Origin: Bacteroidales bacterium
GTDB lineage: Bacteria; Bacteroidota; Bacteroidia; Bacteroidales; VadinHA17
NCBI GenBank assembly: GCA_003155705.1
Contig: PMEC01000068.1
Span: forward strand, 15,799 to 28,470
Reading direction: 5' to 3'
DNA length: 12,672 bases
Position 1 is the first letter of the stretch; each line of letters begins with the position of its first letter. A program made the position numbers and the translations under genes. Positions 6,884 to 12,672 of this stretch are shown here, in pieces. The notes below the pieces were generated by a model. The model was not told the DNA's origin. It ran no database searches and saw nothing but the letters and a program-made list of their open reading frames with translations.

Positions 6884-8038
6884 TTATCTTTTGTCTTGTT
6901 CAAGTGCTTCACGCAAAGGTAATATTTTGTTGTTTTTAACAGCAATCACAAATGCATCAGGATAAATTTTCTCCATCTGCTTTCTGTAGCTCACAGCTTT
7001 ATTGTAATCGCTGAAAACTCCTGTTGCGTATCTGAATTTATTACCAGAACTTAATTCAACTATGTCCTTTGTATTCTTGAAATTGGCAGGTTTAGTCGCT
7101 ATCTTTTTATTCGATGTGACAACCTGTATCATAAAGACTATCTTACCGTTAGGGATGGTATTTAATTTTAGAGAATCTGTCGCCGGGCCAAGTGTATCTT
7201 TTATTACAGCAGGCATAACGCTTTTCTTTCTTATCTCGCTTATATAATCTTTGCAGGCATTGTAAATAGAGGCGGCAATATTTTCCTGACCTTCATTTGA
7301 GTTGATGAATTTTTCCTCTTTCAGGTTTGAAATAAATCCGGTTTCTGTCAGAACGCTTGGCATGGTCGTTTTATATAGAACCCAGAATCCAGACTGTTTG
7401 ACTCCCCTGTCATATCTGCCAATCTGATTTTTATATTGTGTCTGTATCATCCATGCAAGCTCTAAACTTTGTTTAAGATATATGTTTTGCCTGGTTGTGA
7501 ACATAATGTATGATTCTTGTGATTTAGGATCAAACCCCTCATACTTGTTCGAATAATCATTTTCAAGAAGGATTACCTGGTTCTCTTTTATTGCAACATC
7601 GAGATTAGCCTGATCTTTTGTATAACCCATTACATAAGTCTCTGTTCCATAAGCATTATGTTCATTATTGCTATTTACATGAATTGAAATAAAAAGATCG
7701 GCATTGTTCTTGTTTGCAATGTCTGACCTGACATCAAGATCTACAAATTCGTCTGTCTTTCTGGTGTATATGACTTTCACATCTTTTAGATTCTGCTCGA
7801 TGTACTCCCCTGTTTTCAGAGAAATTGCCAGGGTTATATTCTTTTCACTGCTGAATGAACCTATTGCTCCCGGGTCTTTGCCTCCATGTCCCGGATCTAT
7901 AACAATTATATAACTCTCTTTTTTCCCCGGATCATCAGCAAAACATGTAAAATTTATCGGAATCAGGGCAATAAAAAACAACATTATTATGTTGATATTA
8001 TTGATATAATGTTCGCCGTATTTAGTTCCAGTACCCAT
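6884..8038 (-). CDS. N-acetylmuramoyl-L-alanine amidase with SPOR domain
   Basis: This 384-residue zinc amidase cleaves the bond between N-acetylmuramic acid and the peptide stem of peptidoglycan in the periplasm. A signal peptide covers about residues 1-34 (hydrophobic IIMLFFIALIPINF). The Amidase_3 domain spans about 43-268: zinc ligands H51 in IDPGHGGKDPGA, E65 and H120 in ISIHVNS, and catalytic E232 in LTETGFISN. Residues about 137-190 form an insertion before the last catalytic strand, where related amidases carry a regulatory helix. The C-terminal part (about 298-375) looks like a SPOR domain, which binds denuded glycan strands at the septum, so a role in daughter-cell separation is likely. 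It is the first gene of a two-gene leftward unit with mlaD and is divergent from lptD. Confidence 0.95.
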   Translation of the reverse strand: MGTGTKYGEHYINNINIIMLFFIALIPINFTCFADDPGKKESYIIVIDPGHGGKDPGAIGSFSSEKNITLAISLKTGEYIEQNLKDVKVIYTRKTDEFVDLDVRSDIANKNNADLFISIHVNSNNEHNAYGTETYVMGYTKDQANLDVAIKENQVILLENDYSNKYEGFDPKSQESYIMFTTRQNIYLKQSLELAWMIQTQYKNQIGRYDRGVKQSGFWVLYKTTMPSVLTETGFISNLKEEKFINSNEGQENIAASIYNACKDYISEIRKKSVMPAVIKDTLGPATDSLKLNTIPNGKIVFMIQVVTSNKKIATKPANFKNTKDIVELSSGNKFRYATGVFSDYNKAVSYRKQMEKIYPDAFVIAVKNNKILPLREALEQDKR

Positions 8039-8059
8039 GTTAAGTTCATGAATTTATAT

Positions 8060-8083
8060 TAGTTTTGCCGCAAACGTCGCGGC
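8060..8083 (+). promoter_or_regulatory. Candidate lptD promoter with GC-rich inverted repeat
   Basis: TAGTTTTG at 8060-8067 matches the TAnnTTTG -7 element, placing the transcription start near 8074. There is no good TTTG at -33. Overlapping its end is GCCGC (8067-8071), seven bases, then GCGGC (8079-8083). This GC-rich inverted repeat stands out in an otherwise AT-rich gap and covers the predicted start site, which would suit an operator. Confidence 0.35.
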
Positions 8084-8100
8084 TACACGCAAAATCTATG

Positions 8101-8108
8101 CAAAAATA
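8101..8108 (-). promoter_or_regulatory. Candidate -7 element for the amidase-mlaD unit
   Basis: Read leftward, 8108-8101 is TATTTTTG, an exact TAnnTTTG. It would start transcription near 8094, about 55 bases before the amidase ATG. No clear -33 TTTG is seen. If both this and the rightward element are real, the two divergent transcripts start about 20 bases apart and share the GC-rich inverted repeat. Confidence 0.3.
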
Positions 8109-8117
8109 GTATTTAAG

Positions 8118-10778
8118 TTGTATCTTTTTACAGAAAAGCGGTTAGTTGTAGTGTTCCTCATGATGGTTCAAACTTTCCTTTTGTTCTCTCAGGAAAAAAA
8201 AGTTGGTGTTGATACTATTCTGATACAAAATGACACTTCAGTTGCTGATACAACTCGTCATAAACATGGTATGTCAAAAGATGCTATTGAGATTCCAATA
8301 ACCCATGTAGCAGCTGCGTACAGGAAGACTGACCTGATTCAGAAGAAGGTATGGCTTGTCAAGGATGCAAAGGTTGTCTATGGTGATATTACGCTGACAG
8401 CTGATTCTATTGAACTCAATATGGAGACTGGTCTGGTTTTTGCAATCGGCAGAAGGGACTCAACCGGTAAAATTGTAGGATCCCCTGATTTCAAGCAGGG
8501 GCAGGAAGAGTTCAAAGCTAAAGAGCTCTACTATAATTTTAAAACAAAAAAAGGGCGGATATTAGGCACTTCTACTGAGCAGGATCAGGGCTTTTTGAAT
8601 AGTGCGATAACCACAAAGATGGTGGATGGAAGTCTGAATATAAATAGGAGCACATTTTCTACATGTGATCTTGAGCATCCTCATTTCTCTGTTAATTTTA
8701 ATAAAGCCAAAGTCATTCCAGGGAAGAAGATAATTACCGGCCCTGCTTATCTTGAACTTGAGGATGTCCCATTGCCACTAGTTCTTCCTTTTGGTTATTT
8801 CCCAATACAGAAAAGCAGGTCGTCGGGATTAATCCTGCCAAAATATAGTGCAAGCCAAACGCTAGGTTATTCTCTACGGGATGGCGGTTATTATTTTGTT
8901 TTTAATGATTATGTTGATGTTACCTTGTTAGGAACTGTTTATACTAATGGGACATGGCTGATAGATGCATCAAGCAATTATAGAAGATTGTATAAATATT
9001 CAGGTAATTTTTCATTGGCTTATGCAAATAATATATCGGGTCATCAGGGATTAAATGATTACAGTAAATCATCTAATTACCATATTGTCTGGTCTTATAA
9101 CCAGGATGATAAGTCAAATCCAGGTTCAAGATTCAATGCCAATGTGAATATGAGTTCCAGTCAGTACGACAGGAATAACAGCTATAATGTAAGTGATCAG
9201 ATTAATACCCAAAGACAATCAAGTGTTAGTTATACGAAGACATGGCAGGGTACTCCATTCAATTTGTCTGCAAGTTTAAATCAAAGTCAAAACGTGACCA
9301 ATAAGACTGTCAGCCTCGATTTTCCAAAAGCAAACTTTAATATATCCAGAATATATCCTCTCAAAAGCAAGAATAGTATCGGTACTACAAAATGGTATCA
9401 GGATCTTCAGTTCTCATATACTGCGGCTGTCGATAATCAGGTGAATACAATTGACAGTCTTCTATTTACGAAAGCAACATTAAATAAAATGCGCAATGGT
9501 TTTACGCAACAGGCACCTCTAAGCCTTCAGCTCAGACCGTTCAATAATTTCACCATTTCCCCTCAGCTAATGTATTCAGGTGTTCTTTATACTCAGGAGA
9601 TCAACAAGACATGGGTTCCTGACAATTTTAATTCTGATCTAAATAAGGTAATTCCTTCTGTAGTAATAGATACTCTTCATGGAATCTTTTATGGTCAGTC
9701 AGTAAATCCATCAATAAGTGCCAGCTTTAATCCACAGATTTTCGGCATTTATCAGTTTAAAAATCCAGGTTCAAGACTTCAGGCAATACGCCATATCATA
9801 AGACCATCAGTAACCTTCAGTTATATTCCTGTACTGAAAGGACTCACGACAGATATGTATAAGCAGGTTCAGATCGATACAACGGGCCGAAAAAGTGAAT
9901 ATTCGATTTTTGAAGGTAATATATTCGGAACGCCTTCATTGTCAAGCAGGAGCGGAACAGTGTCTTTCAGCCTGGTAAATATAATTGAAGCCAAAATATT
10001 TGAGAAAAACGACACTTCAGGCAAGGCAAAAAAAATTAAAATAATCGATAATTTTGCTATCAACACATCTTACAATATTTTTGCCGATTCCCTGAGATGG
10101 TCACCAGTGACAATGAGTTACAGGACTACATTATTTAATAACCTGAATTTTGCCGCCAATAGTAGTTTCTTGCTTTATGGTTTAGATTCCAAAGGCAACA
10201 CCATTAATACATTTTATTATGCCCAGACAAAAAAACTGATGAGATTGTCCACTTTTTCAGGTACTCTTGATTTCGATCTTGGCCAATTCTTTAAGAAGAA
10301 GAAGGACGATAAAAACAAAAAGCCGGATCTGGGACAACCTGGGGCCAAGCTTGCCGGCTATGCCGGAGATGCAGGACAAGCTGCAAATGCGGTCAGCAAG
10401 ACTGTGACCGGCGGACTTCCACTTGATGAATATGGATACGCCAAGTTTGATGTTCCATGGTCAATGCGAGTGGCCTATAATTTCTATTATACAAAGAATT
10501 CGCTTAAGCCTATTGTAAGTCAGACACTTGCACTGACAGGTGACGTCTCTCTTACAAAAAAAACCAGGGTAACCTACACAACAGGTTATGATATAGCAAA
10601 TAAGGGAATAACAATGACCAGCATAGGGGTTTTAAGAGACCTTCACTGCTGGGAAATGAGTGTGGATTGGATTCCTACAGGCTATCTTAAAAGTTGGACA
10701 TTTACAATAAGAGTTAAGGCATCTGTTCTTGCTGACCTTAAGTATGACAGGAGAAAAGATTTTCATGATCAATATTAA
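8118..10778 (+). CDS. lptD: LPS-assembly outer-membrane protein LptD
   Basis: LptD, 886 residues, is the outer-membrane barrel that, with LptE, receives lipopolysaccharide from the periplasmic Lpt bridge and inserts it into the outer leaflet. Residues 1-24 form a signal peptide (KRLVVVFLMMVQTFLLFS). Residues about 65-210 are the periplasmic OstA/LptA-like jellyroll (VWLVKDAKVVYGDITLTADSIELN). From about 240 onward comes the barrel, with alternating Tyr/Ser/Asn/Phe strands and the LptD-like SLRDGGYY. The only cysteines are C183 (STCDLEHPHF) and C844 (RDLHCWEM). A Lys/Asp-rich then Ala/Gly-rich insertion lies near 730-775. The start is a TTG: no in-frame ATG exists upstream, and starting at the ATGs of residues 15-16 would remove the basic part of the signal peptide. 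It leads a unit with the two RidA genes (12-base gap). Confidence 0.93.
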   Translation: MYLFTEKRLVVVFLMMVQTFLLFSQEKKVGVDTILIQNDTSVADTTRHKHGMSKDAIEIPITHVAAAYRKTDLIQKKVWLVKDAKVVYGDITLTADSIELNMETGLVFAIGRRDSTGKIVGSPDFKQGQEEFKAKELYYNFKTKKGRILGTSTEQDQGFLNSAITTKMVDGSLNINRSTFSTCDLEHPHFSVNFNKAKVIPGKKIITGPAYLELEDVPLPLVLPFGYFPIQKSRSSGLILPKYSASQTLGYSLRDGGYYFVFNDYVDVTLLGTVYTNGTWLIDASSNYRRLYKYSGNFSLAYANNISGHQGLNDYSKSSNYHIVWSYNQDDKSNPGSRFNANVNMSSSQYDRNNSYNVSDQINTQRQSSVSYTKTWQGTPFNLSASLNQSQNVTNKTVSLDFPKANFNISRIYPLKSKNSIGTTKWYQDLQFSYTAAVDNQVNTIDSLLFTKATLNKMRNGFTQQAPLSLQLRPFNNFTISPQLMYSGVLYTQEINKTWVPDNFNSDLNKVIPSVVIDTLHGIFYGQSVNPSISASFNPQIFGIYQFKNPGSRLQAIRHIIRPSVTFSYIPVLKGLTTDMYKQVQIDTTGRKSEYSIFEGNIFGTPSLSSRSGTVSFSLVNIIEAKIFEKNDTSGKAKKIKIIDNFAINTSYNIFADSLRWSPVTMSYRTTLFNNLNFAANSSFLLYGLDSKGNTINTFYYAQTKKLMRLSTFSGTLDFDLGQFFKKKKDDKNKKPDLGQPGAKLAGYAGDAGQAANAVSKTVTGGLPLDEYGYAKFDVPWSMRVAYNFYYTKNSLKPIVSQTLALTGDVSLTKKTRVTYTTGYDIANKGITMTSIGVLRDLHCWEMSVDWIPTGYLKSWTFTIRVKASVLADLKYDRRKDFHDQY

Positions 10779-10790
10779 AATACGAATGAA

Positions 10791-11168
10791 ATGAAGAAAG
10801 TAATTAACACTTTAAATGCTCCAGTTGCTATCGGTCCTTATAGTCAGGCAGTTGAGGCAAATGGGATACTTTTCATTTCCGGTCAGATCCCTATTGTTCC
10901 GGAAACAGGAAAGATTATTGAGGGCGGTATAAAGGAACAGACTCAACAGGTCTTCAGAAATATAGGAGCGATATTGGATGAAGCCGGTTACGAGTTTAAA
11001 AATATAGTGAAGTCCACATGTCTCATAAATGATATGGCAGATTTCAAAGCTATGAATGAAGTGTATTCTGGCTATTTTCCTGATAATAAGCCTGCCAGAG
11101 CAGCATATGCTGTCAAGGATCTGCCTATGGGGGCACTTATTGAGATAGAAACAATTGCCATCAAATAA
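10791..11168 (+). CDS. ridA: RidA-family enamine/imine deaminase, cytoplasmic
   Basis: This 125-residue protein matches the RidA (YjgF/YER057c/UK114) family over its full length. RidA hydrolyses reactive 2-aminoacrylate and related enamines/imines released by PLP enzymes, protecting those enzymes. The fold forms a trimer with active sites between subunits. Hallmarks are NAPVAIGPYSQAV (9-21, with Y17), SGQIP (30-34), R103 in KPARAAYAV (equivalent to E. coli Arg105, which binds the substrate carboxylate) and E118 in LIEIE. No signal peptide is present, so it is cytoplasmic. It follows lptD by 12 bases and precedes a second RidA gene by 11, suggesting one transcript; the functional link to lptD is not obvious. 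The start is the ATG giving the standard MKKVI N-terminus, without a Shine-Dalgarno. Confidence 0.95.
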   Translation: MKKVINTLNAPVAIGPYSQAVEANGILFISGQIPIVPETGKIIEGGIKEQTQQVFRNIGAILDEAGYEFKNIVKSTCLINDMADFKAMNEVYSGYFPDNKPARAAYAVKDLPMGALIEIETIAIK

Positions 11169-11179
11169 ATTTAGAATCT

Positions 11180-11638
11180 ATGAAAAGAACTTTTATCATT
11201 ATCGCTGTTCTGTCTCTCATTATGTCTTTCACCTTTAATATGGGAGCACAGGAAAAAAAGGCTGTACGTAAAGTCATTACATTTGATAATACACCGGTAA
11301 AACGTCCATACAGTCCAGCCATCGAAGTTAACGGAACACTTTATGTTTCAGGTCAGATTGCCATCGATCAGTTAACAGGCAAACTTATTGAAGGAAAGAT
11401 AGAAGACCAGACAAGGCAGGTTCTGAAGAATCTAAAGAATGTAATTGAGAAGGCGGGTTATACCATGGATAATGTGGCCAGGTGCACGGTCCTTCTTTCA
11501 GATATTGCATTTTATCCGACAGTTAATAAGATATATATGGATTTTTTCCCAAAAGATCCACCGGCGCGAATGGCCTTTGCCGTAAAAGATCTTCCAATGG
11601 GGGCATTGATTGAAATAGACGCAACAGCAGTTAAATAA
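11180..11638 (+). CDS. Exported RidA-family paralogue
   Basis: This 152-residue RidA-family protein carries an N-terminal signal peptide: MKRTFIIIAVLSLIMSFTFNMGAQ, cleavage likely after A23 or Q24. The RidA domain spans about 30-152. It keeps Y44, SGQIAI (57-62), R130 in PPARMAFAV and E145, and its C-terminus is close to that of the upstream paralogue (AVKDLPMGALIEI is identical), so the pair probably arose by tandem duplication. The conserved loop AIGPYSQA reads KRPYSPA here: one residue shorter, the glycine lost and two basic residues gained beside the active site. The protein is predicted to be periplasmic, where no classical RidA substrate is known, so its substrate is open. It is the last gene of the lptD unit, before a strong terminator. 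Confidence 0.9.
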   Translation: MKRTFIIIAVLSLIMSFTFNMGAQEKKAVRKVITFDNTPVKRPYSPAIEVNGTLYVSGQIAIDQLTGKLIEGKIEDQTRQVLKNLKNVIEKAGYTMDNVARCTVLLSDIAFYPTVNKIYMDFFPKDPPARMAFAVKDLPMGALIEIDATAVK

Positions 11639-11650
11639 TAACGTACTGAT

Positions 11651-11695
11651 ATAAAATGAGTCGGGCATAGTTTGAAACTACGCCCGACACTTTAT
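11651..11695. terminator. Strong bidirectional terminator
   Basis: GTCGGGC (11660-11666) pairs with GCCCGAC (11682-11688). Inside it, TAGTT pairs with AACTA across one A/C mismatch, leaving a tiny loop. The stem can continue as ATAAA (11651-11655) with TTTAT (11691-11695), giving an A-rich left flank and T-rich right flank. It sits between the convergent exported-RidA gene and rplI and can end both transcripts. Confidence 0.85.
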
Positions 11696-11716
11696 GAAGT
11701 TTGTTAATTTAATAAA

Positions 11717-12163
11717 TTATTCTCCAATAATCTCGAATGCCACTTCAACCTTAACTTCTCGGTGAAGCTTTACAATTGCTTTATAGCTTCCTATCTCTTT
11801 AATCTGATCTTCAGGAAGAGTGATGCTTCTGCGATCGATATCAAACCCTTTTTCTCTTAAAGCTTCAGCAATCTGAATAGTGTTTACGGAACCAAATATT
11901 TTTCCTGAACTGCTGATTTTGGCTCCAACCACTATTTTTACTTCTGCCAGCTTTCCGGCAAGCGCTTGAGCTTCAATTTTAATTTTCTCTTCTTTATGAG
12001 CTCTCTGCCTGAGATTCTCCGCATGAACCTTCTTTGCAGAACCAGATGCTGCTATGGCTAAACCCTGTGGAATCAGATAATTTCTTCCAAACCCGTTTTT
12101 AACTTTTACAAGGTCATCCTTCTGTCCAAGTTTTGGAACATCCTGTAATAATATAATTTCCAT
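11717..12163 (-). CDS. rplI: Large-subunit ribosomal protein bL9
   Basis: bL9, 148 residues, binds 23S rRNA near the L1 stalk and reaches across to neighbouring ribosomes, helping limit frameshifting. The N-terminal RNA-binding domain is clear (MEIILLQDVPKLGQKDDLVKVKNGFGRNYLIPQGLA), followed by a long charged connecting helix (about 41-75) and the C-terminal domain with GKIFGSVN (87-94), a family hallmark. Length is normal and nothing is missing. It is the third gene of rpsF-rpsR-rplI, 12 bases after rpsR. Its Shine-Dalgarno overlaps the rpsR stop codon, suggesting coupled translation. The bidirectional terminator lies just beyond its end. Confidence 0.98.
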   Translation of the reverse strand: MEIILLQDVPKLGQKDDLVKVKNGFGRNYLIPQGLAIAASGSAKKVHAENLRQRAHKEEKIKIEAQALAGKLAEVKIVVGAKISSSGKIFGSVNTIQIAEALREKGFDIDRRSITLPEDQIKEIGSYKAIVKLHREVKVEVAFEIIGE

Positions 12164-12170
12164 AGTTGAT

Positions 12171-12177
12171 CCTCCTT
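12171..12177 (-). promoter_or_regulatory. Full Shine-Dalgarno of rplI, overlapping rpsR stop
   Basis: Leftward, AAGGAGG lies 7 bases before the rplI ATG. Its first two bases are the last two of the rpsR TAA stop. This is a full-strength ribosome binding site at good spacing, unlike every gene outside this operon in the window. Confidence 0.85.
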
Positions 12178-12445
12178 ATTTTAATAGGTCAGTTACGTAA
12201 GGAAGAAGTGCAATATGTCGTGCTCTTTTTACGGCTTTTGCCACTTTCCTTTGATATTTAAGCGAAGTACCTGTGATTCGGCGGGGTAGTATTTTACCCT
12301 GATCATTCAGGAATTTTTTGAGAAATTCAGGATCCTTGTAGTCAATATAACGTATCCTGTTTTTCTTAAACCTGCAGTATTTCTTTTTTTTGATCTCAAC
12401 CGTCGGGGGAGTCAAATATCTGATTTCTGATTCGTTCTGTGCCAT
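12176..12445 (-). CDS. rpsR: Small-subunit ribosomal protein bS18
   Basis: bS18, 89 residues, binds the platform of the 30S subunit together with bS6. Hallmarks are [19 protein letters not shown] (19-37), [15 protein letters not shown] (52-66) and the basic C-terminal helix [16 protein letters not shown]. Length is normal. In Bacteroidota, bS18 with bS6 and bS21 forms the pocket that holds the 3' tail of 16S rRNA and blocks Shine-Dalgarno pairing. It starts 3 bases after the rpsF stop, and its own Shine-Dalgarno lies inside the last rpsF codons, so translation of the two is likely coupled. Confidence 0.98.
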   Translation of the reverse strand: MAQNESEIRYLTPPTVEIKKKKYCRFKKNRIRYIDYKDPEFLKKFLNDQGKILPRRITGTSLKYQRKVAKAVKRARHIALLPYVTDLLK

Positions 12446-12448
12446 GTC

Positions 12449-12672
12449 TTATTCCTCCTTGGATTTTCCTGATTCTTTTTGTCTTCTCTTCTTTTCTGCA
12501 TATTCGACGGCAAATTTCTCCATCTTAAAGGTTAAAAACCTGATGATCCTTTCATCTCGGCGATATTGGAGCTCAAGTTTTTCGATCAGATCACCTGTGC
12601 CTTTAAATTCGACCAGATAATAGAAGCCTGTAGACTTCTTCTGGATAGGGTAGGCCAGTTTTTTTAAACCCC
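12449..12672 (-). CDS. rpsF: Small-subunit ribosomal protein bS6, C-terminal part
   Basis: The frame runs off the window edge and gives the last 73-74 codons of bS6, the 30S platform protein that pairs with bS18. Reading leftward from 12670 the protein begins [20 protein letters not shown], then [27 protein letters not shown], the conserved core of the family, and ends in a charged tail [14 protein letters not shown] before TAA (12451-12449). The final codons AAG GAG GAA double as the rpsR Shine-Dalgarno. The start codon and operon promoter lie outside the window. Identity is secure from the core motif and the rpsF-rpsR-rplI order. Confidence 0.95.
   Translation of the reverse strand, partial: GLKKLAYPIQKKSTGFYYLVEFKGTGDLIEKLELQYRRDERIIRFLTFKMEKFAVEYAEKKRRQKESGKSKEE
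12454..12460 (-). promoter_or_regulatory. Full Shine-Dalgarno of rpsR inside rpsF
   Basis: Leftward, AAGGAGG ends 8 bases before the rpsR ATG and is read as Lys-Glu plus the first G of the last Glu codon of rpsF. It is a seven-base match to the anti-Shine-Dalgarno, in a phylum that normally does not use one. Confidence 0.85.

Noticed and set aside
12390..12620. 76-residue plus-strand frame over rpsR/rpsF
   Set aside because: Antisense shadow of two conserved ribosomal genes; Ser/Phe-rich composition typical of such shadows.

Overview
The window looks like a stretch of a Bacteroidota chromosome, probably of the Bacteroidales/Marinilabiliales type. The evidence is AT-rich DNA, Bacteroidota-style promoters (TTTG then TAnnTTTG), almost no Shine-Dalgarno sequences, signal peptides ending in '-AQ', an LptD of the Bacteroidota type, and an amidase with a C-terminal SPOR domain. 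I cannot place it more finely. No phage, insertion sequence, CRISPR array, tRNA or rRNA is visible. Most of the window is core genome.

Layout. 1-1100: a PhnP-like metallo-beta-lactamase-fold hydrolase (+) faces a 70-residue lipoprotein (-). 1183-4020: a large exported protein (+) joins a glycoside-hydrolase-like middle region to a C-terminal SUMF1/FGE-type domain. It is followed by two different heptanucleotide tandem repeats (4016-4094). 4138-5568: dnaA (-), preceded by a 352-base, very AT-rich gene-free stretch (5569-5920). 5921-8038: an amidase and an MCE/MlaD-family protein, transcribed leftward as one unit. 8118-11638: lptD and two RidA-family genes, transcribed rightward as a second unit, divergent from the amidase across 79 bases. 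11651-11695: a strong bidirectional terminator. 11717-12672: the ribosomal operon rpsF (partial), rpsR, rplI (-).

How the genes fit together. The middle block is an envelope cluster: LptD inserts lipopolysaccharide into the outer membrane, the MCE protein is expected to move lipids across the periplasm, and the amidase cuts peptidoglycan. The two RidA proteins probably act in different compartments, one cytoplasmic and one exported. The most interesting points are (1) full AAGGAGG Shine-Dalgarno sequences only in front of rpsR and rplI, in a phylum whose ribosomes hide the anti-SD behind bS21, bS18 and bS6; (2) the hydrolase-like/SUMF1 fusion, whose SUMF1 domain lacks the catalytic cysteine pair; (3) the exported RidA with an altered active-site loop; and (4) the heptamer repeats, the first of which begins at the fusion gene's stop codon. 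I found no clearly new multi-gene system.
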